Assembly: GCA_037178625.1 (NCBI GenBank)
Contig: CM074131.1
Location: 3,472,001-3,536,000 of the forward strand
Direction of reading: 5' to 3'
DNA from: Skeletonema tropicum
Taxonomy: Eukaryota; Bacillariophyta; Thalassiosirophyceae; Thalassiosirales; Thalassiosiraceae
DNA length: 64,000 bases
Shown here: in pieces, positions 54,196-64,000 of the stretch
Position numbering within the stretch: the stretch's first letter is position 1
Layout of the letters: the number at the start of each line of letters is the position of its first letter
Notes under the pieces: generated by a model
What the model was told of the DNA's origin: nothing
The model's input: only the letters and a program-made list of their open reading frames with translations
The model's database searches: none
Made by a program: the position numbers and the translations under genes

Positions 54196-56916
54196 ATGAC
54201 TTCCTTCGCCGTCACAACACGACATATCTACCTACCCGCTGCACGTCCCGCTGGGATGTGCAAACATTTCGTCTCCATCTCTTGTTGCCGCTGCATCGGA
54301 TCCAACTCCAACCGGATCATCCGGGTGGCGCAATGATCTCGATTGGGACGGTTTGGCTTCAAAGCTTAGTTCATCGGCATCTCTCATCGACACCTCCTTC
54401 AAAAACTACAGAGATGAATGTCTCCCTGAGTTTTCTGAGACTCGTCCAACAACGCATGCCATGATTGATCAGCCATCAGGGATGTGCTTGAATGCTTATT
54501 TCAGTGGTTGGGAAATGGCTTGGCCACATCCTAGTCCTAGCGATAACAGCCATATGGATGAAACACACGATCAATTCAGTGATGATTCTAGCAAGCCTGA
54601 GCTCATGAAATCCTTTGCGGATGATGAGACCAATCCAAGTCTCGATCTCCCTTCCATGGTCTTGTTTCCCAAAGTTGCATCAGATGTTGTCAAAACTGTT
54701 CAGTTCGCAAAGGAGCACGGTATTGAACTCGTGTCAAGAACAGCGGCCATAGTTATACTGGTTCATCAAGATCAAGCAAGAAGAATACTCTCCTCTTGAA
54801 TATGAACCGATACACCCATTATGCTCCGGACGGAATCACGGACTGTGACGCAGCTCTTTTGAATACAGCTGTAGCTGATGATTTTAGTAATCAGGCATGT
54901 CTTCTAGCATTGGCGAGGGGCAAGTCTAGTCTAATTCGTGTCGGTGGAGGCGAGAACTTTGGTAAGTGTTTGATTAGAATTGGATTTCTTTGTCCCGTGA
55001 CAATTCCTGACAAGAGCTCTCATATCAGCCTAATCCTCTACATACACCATTTCTTGCGCGCCGATCTCCAATGTAATTCCTAATGAAATAGACAAGGTAT
55101 ACCGCGCCGTGGAAGCGGCTAATAAAGCGTTGGATGAGTACAAGTATCACTTAGTAGGTGGCGCAGCTGGTACTGTTTCTCCGAGTGAGTTGCACCTGCA
55201 TTTTTGTTCTTAATAGATTGATAGATGCCGACCTTCTTCTTTCTAACCATTTTCTTAATACTGCAGTGGGATGGTCATGGCTAGGTGGTCACGCAGGTAC
55301 AACAGGAGGCCGAATGTATGGTACGTGTGGCTACGTGTTTCATTTTCAACTTGCTTTCTACTTCCTGTTCCCTCGACGTATCGTGCAAATCATACATGTA
55401 TATTCCTAATTCATATTGATTCAATATTGTATCTCTCTTCTCTCCTTCATCCTTTTTTATCGATCAGGTATGGGCCTAGACCAGGTGCTGCAAGTGGAGA
55501 TGGTGCTGCCCAATGGTTATCATGTCAAATTTGGCCCTACAGCATGGGAGGACGCGAGTGCAGATGGATTCGTGGTTCCTCGCACGACAGTTGTATCAGG
55601 AGTGTGCCGAAGTAACCCTGATGAAGAAGATGAGGAGAAATGGATTTGGGAGGCCTGCCCCGAAGACTTTGATATTAATTTCTATGATCTCTGGTTTGCC
55701 GTCAGAGGTGGTGGAGGAGGAACGTGGGGTGTGGTAACATCTGCGTCTCTGCAGCTTCACGAGTATCTTCCCTTTAACGCTTACCTGCTTTCAACCTTCT
55801 TGGGAGTTGAGGAGTGCTCTCCCTTTGCATCAAAATATAATGAGTTTAGGGCGAACTACCTCATGTCGCCATCGATATTGAATGTGACGAAGGAGAACAG
55901 CAACGCTTGTGGAACTCCATCTGGCGATCCTTCTCTATATTGTTACGGTGACGAAGACGTCGTGGGAGCTTGGACTAGGTTCCTAGATCTGAACAACTTG
56001 CCCTCAACTGCTTCAGAATGTCTTGTAAGGCGCAACCCTGGTGCCAAGAGCTTTGCAGAGACACGCTTGATGGGACAAGATAGCCGATTTCCTGGCAAAG
56101 TTACAGATGGGCCTCTACCTGCATTTACGGTTTCTTCTCCGATTGGTTTCGTGTTAGTCCCACAATCTTGGATCGATGAAAGCGAAGAAAACATCAATAT
56201 TTTGCTCGAGAAGTCGGGTTGGCCATACTATTCCCATGGAGTTAGTTGCTACTGCCGGCTTTTCTAATGAAGCCAATTCACTTTCCCAGTCTCAGCGTGA
56301 TGCTGCTGTAATGGCATTTTTCGACTTGGATGCTCCAGAAGTCAACTTTTGGAGCAAAACTTTCCCGAAGATGTATGACATTTCCGACAAGACCAAGTTC
56401 CCTCCTGTTTTTGCGGCGAACCATGCTGGGCCTATGCTCACTGGGCCCCAGAAAGAAGACTGGACGAAGGCTTGTCCTCGAGAATGGACATTTCAGGAGC
56501 GCAAGGAAAAGTGCATCTCTTCTCAGGAAGCAATCTACGGAACAGAACTACTCAACCGTCTCGAGGCAATCAAGATGGCTGTTGACCCCAATTTCATGTT
56601 CAACTGTCACAACTGCATCGGAAATAATCTCGATCTGGCCAAGGCATCTCACTCTCAGGATGACGAGACGGTTCCTCCTACAACTATGACAGCGGAACCA
56701 TCTGATGAGTCGTCTAGTACAGTTAGTTGCGTCCTTTTACGCAGCTGCAATCTCCGCAACTGTGCTGAATTTGTTTTTCCCCGTCCTATTTTAATAGGCT
56801 GCCGTAACTGTAGCTCGGGCGCAAAGGTAGGTATCCTTGACACGACACAAGCACAAGTTGTTTTGGAAACGATAAGGCACTTCCTTTTCTCTAGCTGCAT
56901 GCAGAGCTTGTTTTAG
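54196..56916 (+). CDS. FAD-linked oxidase, berberine-bridge-enzyme-like (frame broken)
   Basis: Domains follow the PCMH/BBE order. A Ser/Thr-rich leader precedes the FAD-binding region with K-N-S-G-H-S-Y-T-G-S-S (His of this motif is the usual covalent FAD site) and the L-G-G-H...G-G-R-M-Y-G-M-G-L-D segment. R-G-G-G-G-G-T-W-G-V-V-T-S follows, and the C-terminal BBE motif D-P-N-F-M-F-N-C-H-N-C-I-G. Introns are 54962-55091, 55185-55266 and 55321-55467. Single-base breaks occur just before K-N-S-G-H-S (about 54733), near 56245 (between H-G-V and A-T-A-G-F), and probably in the leader. The Cys that forms a second flavin bond in classical BBEs appears replaced. Further introns near 56720-56895 may shorten the tail. 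Substrate is unknown; it is probably secreted or lumenal. Confidence 0.7.
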
Positions 56917-57456
56917 TGTTGTTCTTCATAATAAGTTTGCTGAAGAGTAAGAAAACATTATGATGTGAATGTAAATGATGGAGTATCAACCTATCCTCTC
57001 TGAGCTCTCAGTGAGAAGAAGAAAGGATACGATGCATGAAACCTGAGAGCGAGATAGGTATCTATTTTTATCAGCACTTCATCGAAATCATGCTGAAGCT
57101 GCCTGCTATGCCGGCGCCCGCCCCGCCAGCAGAGCTCGCGACGCGTCATCCGCGTAAACAGGTCATGTTCATGATATGATGTATGTCTTTGCTACCATAC
57201 TTAGACTACCATGCAGTTGTGGTTTGGTAGCTCTTTAGAGATCTCAACATCTAAAACCAGCAACACATCACAGTACCACTTGGTGGTGTTCGCTCCTATT
57301 TTTGTGAAGCAATCCAAAACTCGCGAGTTCTTAAAACTTGCAAAATATTTTGTGTTCGCTTCTCGTTGGCATTGTTTCTTTATGTTGCTTGGTCTCAACT
57401 AACAGAACAACCGCAAGCTCTTGCCATATTATATTTAACAACAAACAACTGCAAAC
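56917..57456. other. Intergenic region
   Basis: This 540-bp spacer between two plus-strand flavoprotein genes shows no gene. Confidence 0.5.
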
Positions 57457-59312
57457 ATGAACAACTATTTTAACAACAACAACAACGCAACATCCACTCT
57501 AATCTTATGCGGCACCACCACAGCCGCATATCTAGCCTACAAACTATACAAATCCGCAACTCTCCGCTGTCCCAACCATCCAACATCCGACAATCCAACC
57601 AAACAGGGCTTCTCCATGAAACAAGTTCCAAAAGATCTAGACGTGATTATTATAGGGAGTGGGATAGGTGGCTTGTCGACCGCCGCTTTATTAGCCAAGC
57701 AAGGCAAGAAAGTGCTAGTGCTGGAACAGCATGATATAGCGGGGGGCAACCTTCACACCTTTACTGAGAAGGGATATGAGTTTGATACCGGATTGCATTA
57801 TGTAGGGGGTCGGGTGGGTGATAAAACCTCGAGTGTTAGGAAACAATTGGATTATATTACCGATGGTGGAGTGGAATGGGAGCCAATGGATGAGGATTAT
57901 GATATTGCGATGCTTTCAGGTGAGGATATTGATAGCGAACGCTTTGGTTTTTGTGGTGGATGGACCAAGTTGAAGGCTAGGCTGAAGGAGTCGTTTCCAG
58001 AGGATGCAGAGGCTATTGACAAGTATTATCAGCTTGTAAACAAGGCGACGATTCTATTCCCACTGTTGCTTGGATTGAAATTCTTGCCGGAACCATTGTA
58101 CAAGCTTGGCAATACGAATGTTACCTGATGTACTAACAAAGACTACCAAAGAAGTGCTCGATTCAATTACAACCAATCGCAAGCTTCAGGGTAGTATTGA
58201 CCTATCATTATGGTGACTATGGAGAACATCCTGAACGAGGCGCATTTGCAATGAATGCTCTGATTGCCTCACATTACAGAAGTGGTGCGTACTACCCACA
58301 GGGAGGTCCACTGGTGATAGCCGAACGTATCATACATGTCATTGAAAAATGGGGTGGAAAGGTATTGGTACGAGCGCCAGTGTCATCTATCTTGATTGAT
58401 GAGAAGAAGAATCGTGCGTATGGTGTTGAAGTCAAGGGGAAGAAGATTCTGGCCAAGACTGTGATTAGCAGTGTTGGAGCTCCTAAGACATTCATGGGAC
58501 TTGTACCATCTTCTCAGTCAGTGTGTTGTTGAGAAATGTACCAAAGCAATGATGGATCCAAATGTAGCATCAAACGTGTCGCTAATGTCAATGTTCGTAG
58601 GAATCAACGACTGAAGATCAATCTCTGCAACTTCCGAAAAGTAACTACTGGATTCACTCGCCTTCGTGGGATCATGACAAGAACATGGCAGATTATAACG
58701 CAGATCATAACAAGATACCTGCACTCTTTATTTCGTTTTCATCGGCAAAGGATCCAACGTATAACACGCGTCATCCTGGCAAACAAGTGGCTCTTGTCGT
58801 TAGGACCAGTGTGCATTTGGCGATGTGGAAGAGTTCAAGGATGATAGAGTTAAGCATCGCAGGAAGGAGTATACTGATTTGAAAGAGAAATGGACACAGA
58901 TTTTCATGGACGGTCTATTGCGACACTTCCCGGAACTGACGGGGAAAATTGACTTTGTCGACTTTCGGATCAGCGTTGACTAATGACTTTTATCTTGGGA
59001 CATATCGTGGTGCAGTGTATGGCTTGGCTCATACTCCACAGCGCTTTCAGCAGCATTGGTTGCAGTGTCAGACGCCGATCAAGAATTTGTTGCTGAGTAA
59101 GTACAATGTGTATTGCACTACATGAAGTTTCGAACGTGTATTGCTCTTTGATTTTCTGTCATCATACTCATCGACGTAATCTCTTCACTCAACTTGATAC
59201 AGCTGGTCAGGACATTTGCAGCTGCGGTGTATGTGGAGCGCTGGTAGGCGGCTATCTATGCGCTTACAAATTATCTTTTCGGTGCTTTTGGAAGACAATG
59301 TTGTACTGGTAA
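57457..59312 (+). pseudogene. RetSat-like (all-trans-retinol 13,14-reductase family) oxidoreductase with many frame breaks
   Basis: The N-terminus has a hydrophobic anchor and an intact dinucleotide-binding fold, V-I-I-I-G-S-G-I-G-G-L-S-T-A-A-L-L-A, then L-E-Q-H-D-I-A-G-G and F-D-T-G-L-H-Y-V-G. Later family blocks are all present: H-Y-R-S-G-A-Y-Y-P-Q-G-G, S-S-A-K-D-P-T-Y-N-T-R-H-P-G-K, Y-R-G-A-V-Y-G-L-A-H, and T-G-Q-D-I after an intron (59097-59202). Reading them needs about seven frame changes, near 58105, 58190, 58515, 58608, 58640, 58810 and 58975. Family members saturate or isomerise carotenoid or retinoid double bonds. Motif conservation with only single-base indels points to sequence error or very recent loss. 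Confidence 0.75.
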
Positions 59313-59359
59313 ATATGTTTATAGTACTGTTTTATAACCTGTAGCCTGCAAATTAGTAT

Positions 59360-61541
59360 TTATAAGTCGACTCTTTCGCTCACATTAGGATCGGATGCAC
59401 TGTAATCAACTGGTTTGACCCCACCACCTGCGGCGAATCGATCTGTCCTCAACTCTGCACTAGGAGTCAATCCCTGTACCAAAGGCTTGTAAACTTGCCC
59501 CATGAAGCCAGCATCCAAAAATTTGTACATAGGATCCAACTTAGATGCCTCTGATAGCATTTGCAAATGGTTGTCTACATGTGTCATAGTGTTGGCAGCG
59601 ATAGCACCGCTTGCGGCAGCACTTGGCGTTCCAATACCAGGGAAGCAAGAATCTCCACATCTCAACAATCCATCCACTGGTGTTTTCAGGTTGGGGAAGG
59701 GGAAAGGTAAGAAATTTCCAAGGACACCCGATTGAGGAGCCGATGAACCTGCTGCCCAAGCCATTCCGTATGTTCCACGATCTCTGCGAAGGAATGCTTC
59801 ATGTGCCAATGGAGATCCAATGATGGAGAATTCAAGACGGTCACGAACATCAGGGATGCATCTTTCAACAGCATTGAAGAGAACTTCGACACGCTCCTTC
59901 TTGTAGGCTTCGTATTCTTCTGTTCCAGGTGTAAGCTTTTCCCAAGGCTCGTATGGTTCTCCTCCAGATGAGTAGACATGAATGACGTGCTTTCCTTCGG
60001 GACAGAGTGTTTTGTCTAGAATGGAAGGAATGAAGAAAGAGCAAAGATTTTGGGAATCTTGGAGAGAGCGATCCCAGTCCTTTTGGTACGAAGAAACGAT
60101 GTGCAATGATGTTGTTTAGCAAGCCATCGAACACAATTTCAAAAGCTGTAACATGACATGAACATCTTGATATACTCACCTGAACAACCAAATGGGCAGG
60201 ATCATCAATGTGACTCAAGTCTAATCCCTCGGCATCAATAGCAAGGAAAAGATGCGAGATGGCTCCGTGTCTGGGCAACTTGCCGATATCATCTCTCCAC
60301 TTGGTCAATCCCTTTGGCTCATCTTCTTGCTTGGGCATCATTTTCACTGTAGTCAAATGGTGTGGCATTCGAGACGACAGCCTTGCGAGCCTTGACAACA
60401 TTACCATTCTTAAGACGAACTCCAACCGCACGTCCATTCTCCACAAGAATCTCGTCAACATGAGCATTCAATTGCAATTTACCACCATACTTCTCCAATC
60501 CACGTTGAAGAGTCTCTCCCAACTCACAAGTTCCACCAATAGGAACACAGAATGCAGCCGAATCCTCGAAGAAACGTTCCAAAATGTATAATAAGTGTGC
60601 CGTCATGGCACCCTTGGCAGGGAATCCACAAAAGATGCACATGGTATCAATAAAGTTCCTCAAGAATGGCACAGTCACAAACTCATCCACAGTCTTGCTC
60701 AAATCATCGAATGTCAATGACAAATCACCAAACACATCCGGATTCTTGAGCACGAATGGCAAGGAATCCAGCCGTAGTAGCCAAAAATCCCGCATCCTGA
60801 CGAAGATTCAACAATGCCACAGCCTGTGTACTCCCACCCAAAGTCTTCAAACGTGCTCTCAAGGCATCCCACTCCCGAATCGCCTTCTCACCATCCTCAC
60901 CACATTGCTCACGTAACAATTCTTCAAATCCCTCTCTTGATCCAATCGGAAACCTCCAATATCCCGAGGGAGTCCAATATCCCAAACCCTTGTACGTCTT
61001 TACCGGCATGGTTTCTTCCAAAATATCAAAAATCATACGGAGTGGATTCAATGATGGACGATCAAGTCCCTCAAAGATGGATGGGCCAACCTCAAAGCTA
61101 TACTTGCCCCCATCGTGCATACGGCTAAAGGTATGTGCCGACCCACCGACCTTGATGTGACTTTCGAGACATAGGACCTTGGAACCGTATTTGGCACTAA
61201 GGGCCGAACAGGCGAGTCCACCCATACCTGATCCAATAACGATAATGTCATATTCAGTCCCGTCCTCACCGCCAGATAGTCCATTTCCTGTTCCTGGATA
61301 GGTTGGTTTTTCATACTTGGGTTCCATGGACATGTCGTAGGAGAAGGTCATGACCTTGTCGCGTGAGGTGTCTTCGGTTTGTGCGACATTGGTGTTTTTG
61401 ACTTCTTCGGCTGGTGGTGCTTCTTCGGTGGTGGAGTGAAGGACGAGTTGTTGCGGATGAAATGGATCGATGAGATGTTGGTGCGATGAATGCTGATGCC
61501 GATGTGGCGCAGAGGAAGAGAAAGGCTGTCGAGAGTTTCAT
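59360..61541 (-). CDS. Carotenoid (prolycopene) isomerase, CRTISO-like, plastid (frame broken)
   Basis: Two exons are inferred: 61541-60180 and 60079-59360, joined as V-V-Q/D-W-D-R. The presequence has A-S-A-F-I-A-P, the diatom plastid motif. I-V-I-G-S-G-M-G-G-L-A-C-S-A is the FAD fold, E-V-G-P-S-I-F and T-P-S-G-Y-W follow, and the C-terminus has G-L-L-R-C-G-D-S-C-F-P-G-I-G-T-P-S-A-A-A-S-G. CRTISO converts cis-lycopene to the all-trans form in carotenoid synthesis. Three single-base frame changes (near 61450, 60770 and 60350) interrupt the frame while all motifs remain. The stop lies 47 bp from that of the convergent RetSat-like gene, so their 3' ends probably overlap. Confidence 0.8.
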
Positions 61542-61979
61542 GATGACAAGTGATGTGTTGTTTGTATTATGATGTACTGTCGCTTGCTGCTGTAGGTCTA
61601 TTTCGTGATATCAACGTAACCAAGCCAATATTACCGCTGTTGAAACCTGCCGCTTCGATTGAAATGCTCTTGAAATGCTCTTGAAGTGCAGTTGAAAGCA
61701 TTGAGTTGTGTCAGCTCATTCTCTCGGCTCGGCGTGAAGTTCAAGATCTGACTTTGCAAGTCGAAGATCTATGCCACGTGAAACTCCCAAAAGATCAGGA
61801 GTCCCATTATTTCAGTACGTGTTCATCTCGATCCTGCCTGCCTTCAACGATGGCGACCTTCTTCGCTTGCAATGCGGCTCGATAACGGTGCCATTATTCA
61901 TGCACTAGAGCCATAAATGACCTCTTACAACCTCGTTGTAATTAGATAGATATCTTACGCTTACAATCAATTCTTTAAA

Positions 61980-62695
61980 ATGTCGGGACAATTCAATCCA
62001 TTCGGAAGTAATATGATGCTTGCTCAGCTGATGCAAGACATGCAGGTGCGTCTTTTGATATAGGCTTCTGTTGGAGGAAAAGTAGGGGTGGTGAATGCGA
62101 GTGTGGATTCATGTGCGGTGCTATCACGCTAGAAGTTTACGTTGACTCAAGTGGAGCTTTCGCGGATATAGAGTTAGCTCGCGCGTGTTGGAACTGGCGT
62201 AGGTCGATGATCTATCGATCTGTTTGCATTTCAATGAATCTACATAACCTTGAACTGAAGGTGATTCTCTTACTCACTCACATTCATTCAACTTGTTTCC
62301 TTGCTCTCAACCCTTCCTCATCGACCACAATCACAAATAACAAATGGCATCATCATCCACACTAACAGGATCCAGAAATGATGCGCGAGGCCCAAAAAAT
62401 GATGAACGACCCAGCATTCCAAGAACGGATGAAGCAACTCACCGACAATCCACAATTCAAACAACACATGGAACAAACAACCGAAACAATGAAGGATCCA
62501 GAAAAGATGAAGGAAATGGAAGAAAAGATGAGGGGTCGTGTTGCACAGGGGCAGAAGGAGTTGGAGGACTTTAAGAAGAAGAGTGCCGAGTTGGAGGCCG
62601 AGGAGCAGAGGAAGAGGGAGAATGCGAAGAAGAAGAAGAATCAGAAGCCGAAGACTAGTTCGAAGAAGAAGGGTGTGAAGAAGGTTTCTTCTTAA
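61980..62695 (+). CDS. Small STI1-domain (DP-repeat) protein
   Basis: Two exons, 61980-62045 and 62369-62695, encode 130 residues; the 323-bp intron is spliced at CAG/GTGCGT and AACAG/GATCC. After a short Met/Gln-rich start the protein has D-P-E-M-M-R-E-A-Q-K-M-M-N-D-P-A-F and D-N-P-Q-F-K-Q-H-M-E, the paired helices of STI1/DP domains as in Hop, Hip and Tic40. A long Lys/Glu helix and a Lys-rich tail follow. STI1 domains bind clients or chaperones of the Hsp70/Hsp90 system. The first exon would be missed by single-ORF methods. No targeting peptide is obvious. Confidence 0.8.
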
Positions 62696-63466
62696 AGTTG
62701 AGTTTTTGTTTTGTTTCTTGGGGTGAATGTGTATGGGTAATTTGGGATAGTGCTGCGTATGAAAACTGGCTTGGCTTGCTCGTGTGGATTGAATGGCTAC
62801 ACTACACGCACTATGGCTACAACTTAAAGCAAGTAATAGAAGTTTATAGAACAATGTTATACATGGGACTCTACGTTTGTTTGTCGAGACAGCTTCTATG
62901 ATACTTTACTGTAAAACTTCATTAGTGAGACACATCTAGATCATCACAATTTCCAATGCATGTAGGCTAGATCTACATTGGTTGATTAGATTCAAGGGTA
63001 CATCTCTGAATAATCAGTAACCAGCCGACTCGCGATGAAGCCACTTAGTGGGTTATGAAGCCGTGGCGTCTCCTCTTTTGACAACTCTTCTTTTCTTTAC
63101 TTTACTTCGCGGATGACGGTGTGAGTGGTCGAGACGCTATCTCGACATAGGAGTACCAACCAAGCAAACGAAGTAGTGCATGAAACAGAAGATATAATCA
63201 CACAGCTAGCTGTGCTTGACGATAGTATTGTACCAAACAAACTGGAGCTGATCGACAATATTGCAGAAGCACGATCGAGCTGGTGTAAAAAAGAATTTAT
63301 GACACTACACCAATACAAGTAAAAGTTGGGAAAAAGGACTGCTCTCCAGTTGAATTACTATTGCGTAATGTACAGATTTATAATATTAGTGCTGCTAATG
63401 AAGTATCTCCAGCACATCTATCTAGAGACAACCAAAAACGTGTATTCTGTGTTGTATTAAGCACAT
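62696..63466. other. Convergent intergenic spacer
   Basis: No gene was seen. A plus-strand open frame at 63125-63322 has no motif and overlaps no splice-consistent neighbour. Confidence 0.5.
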
Positions 63467-64000
63467 TTACAGACGCTTAGCTGACTCAACTGGGTTGGAG
63501 AATTCAGCATCTGGTGTGGCAATAGCATATCCCTTGATGAGACATCCAATGGTCTCTCCAAGAAGCTTAAGATCATCGAGGGGGTTGTTTCCCTGTACCT
63601 TCTTGTAAAGGTAGGAGTCGAATGTAACCTGTTGCACGTACTTGGAGTTACACAATTCAACGAAGGCCTCACGAGCACCGTTGTTGGAGTAGAAAACCTT
63701 CTGGAGGATGTCAAGGACAGTGTAGGTGGGTCCGTAAAGCTTGTCGTAGTCGCTGATGTAAGTGCGCTCAATCTCTTGTTGGGTAGGAAGACGCTTTCCT
63801 CCTTCCATGAGCTTAACAATAGCCTCGGCAGCCATGCGTCCAGACTTGGCAGCGAAGTAAATTCCCTCTCCGGAGCACTTGGTAACATATCCGGCAGCAT
63901 CTCCAACAAGAGCCATACGTCCCTGAACACGACGGGGACGGTAGTGCTCGGGGATAGGGTGAGCCTCAACCTTAATAATCTTTCCTCCGGCAATCTTATC
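63467..64000 (-). CDS. chlP: Geranylgeranyl diphosphate/chlorophyll reductase, C-terminal part
   Basis: The last 177 residues are present; the gene continues past the window edge. The segment P-I-P-E-H-Y-R-P-R-R...A-L-V-G-D-A-A-G-Y-V-T-K-C-S-G-E-G-I-Y-F-A-A-K-S-G is the flavin-binding G-D-A-A-G signature of geranylgeranyl reductases. Y-D-K-L-Y-G-P-T-Y...L-Q-K-V-F-Y and the terminal domain follow the plastid ChlP pattern. The enzyme reduces three double bonds of the geranylgeranyl chain to phytyl with NADPH, for chlorophyll and tocopherol. The frame is intact and uses strongly C-ended, highly expressed-type codons unlike its neighbours. Confidence 0.96.
   Translation of the reverse strand, partial: DKIAGGKIIKVEAHPIPEHYRPRRVQGRMALVGDAAGYVTKCSGEGIYFAAKSGRMAAEAIVKLMEGGKRLPTQQEIERTYISDYDKLYGPTYTVLDILQKVFYSNNGAREAFVELCNSKYVQQVTFDSYLYKKVQGNNPLDDLKLLGETIGCLIKGYAIATPDAEFSNPVESAKRL

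Overview
The window looks like nuclear DNA of a photosynthetic stramenopile, most likely a diatom (centric more likely than pennate; this is inference). The evidence is a fucoxanthin-chlorophyll light-harvesting protein with an AAAFAP-type plastid presequence, a carotenoid isomerase with an ASAF presequence motif, a plastid TatA-like protein, the C-terminus of geranylgeranyl reductase, BspA-type leucine-rich repeats and Copia remnants of the kind common in diatoms, and short GT-AG introns of about 56-150 bp.

Left part (1-9.1 kb): a partial TBC-domain RabGAP, then a duplicated block of about 1.7 kb carrying an Mpv17/PMP22 gene and the 3' part of a RING/coiled-coil/membrane gene. The two copies flank a complete-looking Penelope-like retroelement (2818-6949). 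It has identical direct terminal repeats apart from one 4-nt indel, a hammerhead-like fold in each repeat, an ORF1, and a reverse transcriptase that has no ATG ahead of its conserved N-terminal region. The RT reading frame opens just before a canonical -1 slippery heptamer followed by an H-type pseudoknot inside ORF1. This is the most exciting system in the window: an endonuclease-less Penelope-like element apparently using programmed frameshifting and carrying ribozyme-like terminal repeats, sitting between copies of an unusually long target duplication.

Middle-left (9.1-25 kb): gene-poor, repeat-rich DNA with a hAT-type MITE (8-bp target duplication), a larger hAT-like TIR element with an unknown ORF, a TA-flanked MITE, several near-perfect foldbacks, a decayed RING paralog, and the genes for COQ4 and a hotdog thioesterase.

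Centre (25.6-47.4 kb): the densest gene region. It holds a four-exon STAND-like ATPase/TPR protein with a kinase-like N-terminus, an acidic hypothetical protein, an FCP antenna protein, a mitochondrial PDK/BCKDK-type kinase, a DBP2/DDX5-type RNA helicase with an unusually long intron, an RS-rich nuclear protein, a hypothetical protein and TatA. Between them lie an 11-bp iteron-like array and a degenerate leucine-rich-repeat gene.

Right (47.4-64 kb): a Copia remnant, a tandem array of hairpins with compensatory arm changes, an inverted copy of the 12.9-14.1 kb repeat, and then a run of redox flavoproteins: a BBE-like FAD oxidase, a RetSat-like oxidoreductase, a CRTISO-like isomerase tail-to-tail with it, an STI1-domain protein and geranylgeranyl reductase. 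Three of these contain many single-base frame breaks while their conserved motifs remain intact, which suggests local sequence error or very recent decay. Coordinates of spliced genes were worked out by eye; no alignment or search was run.
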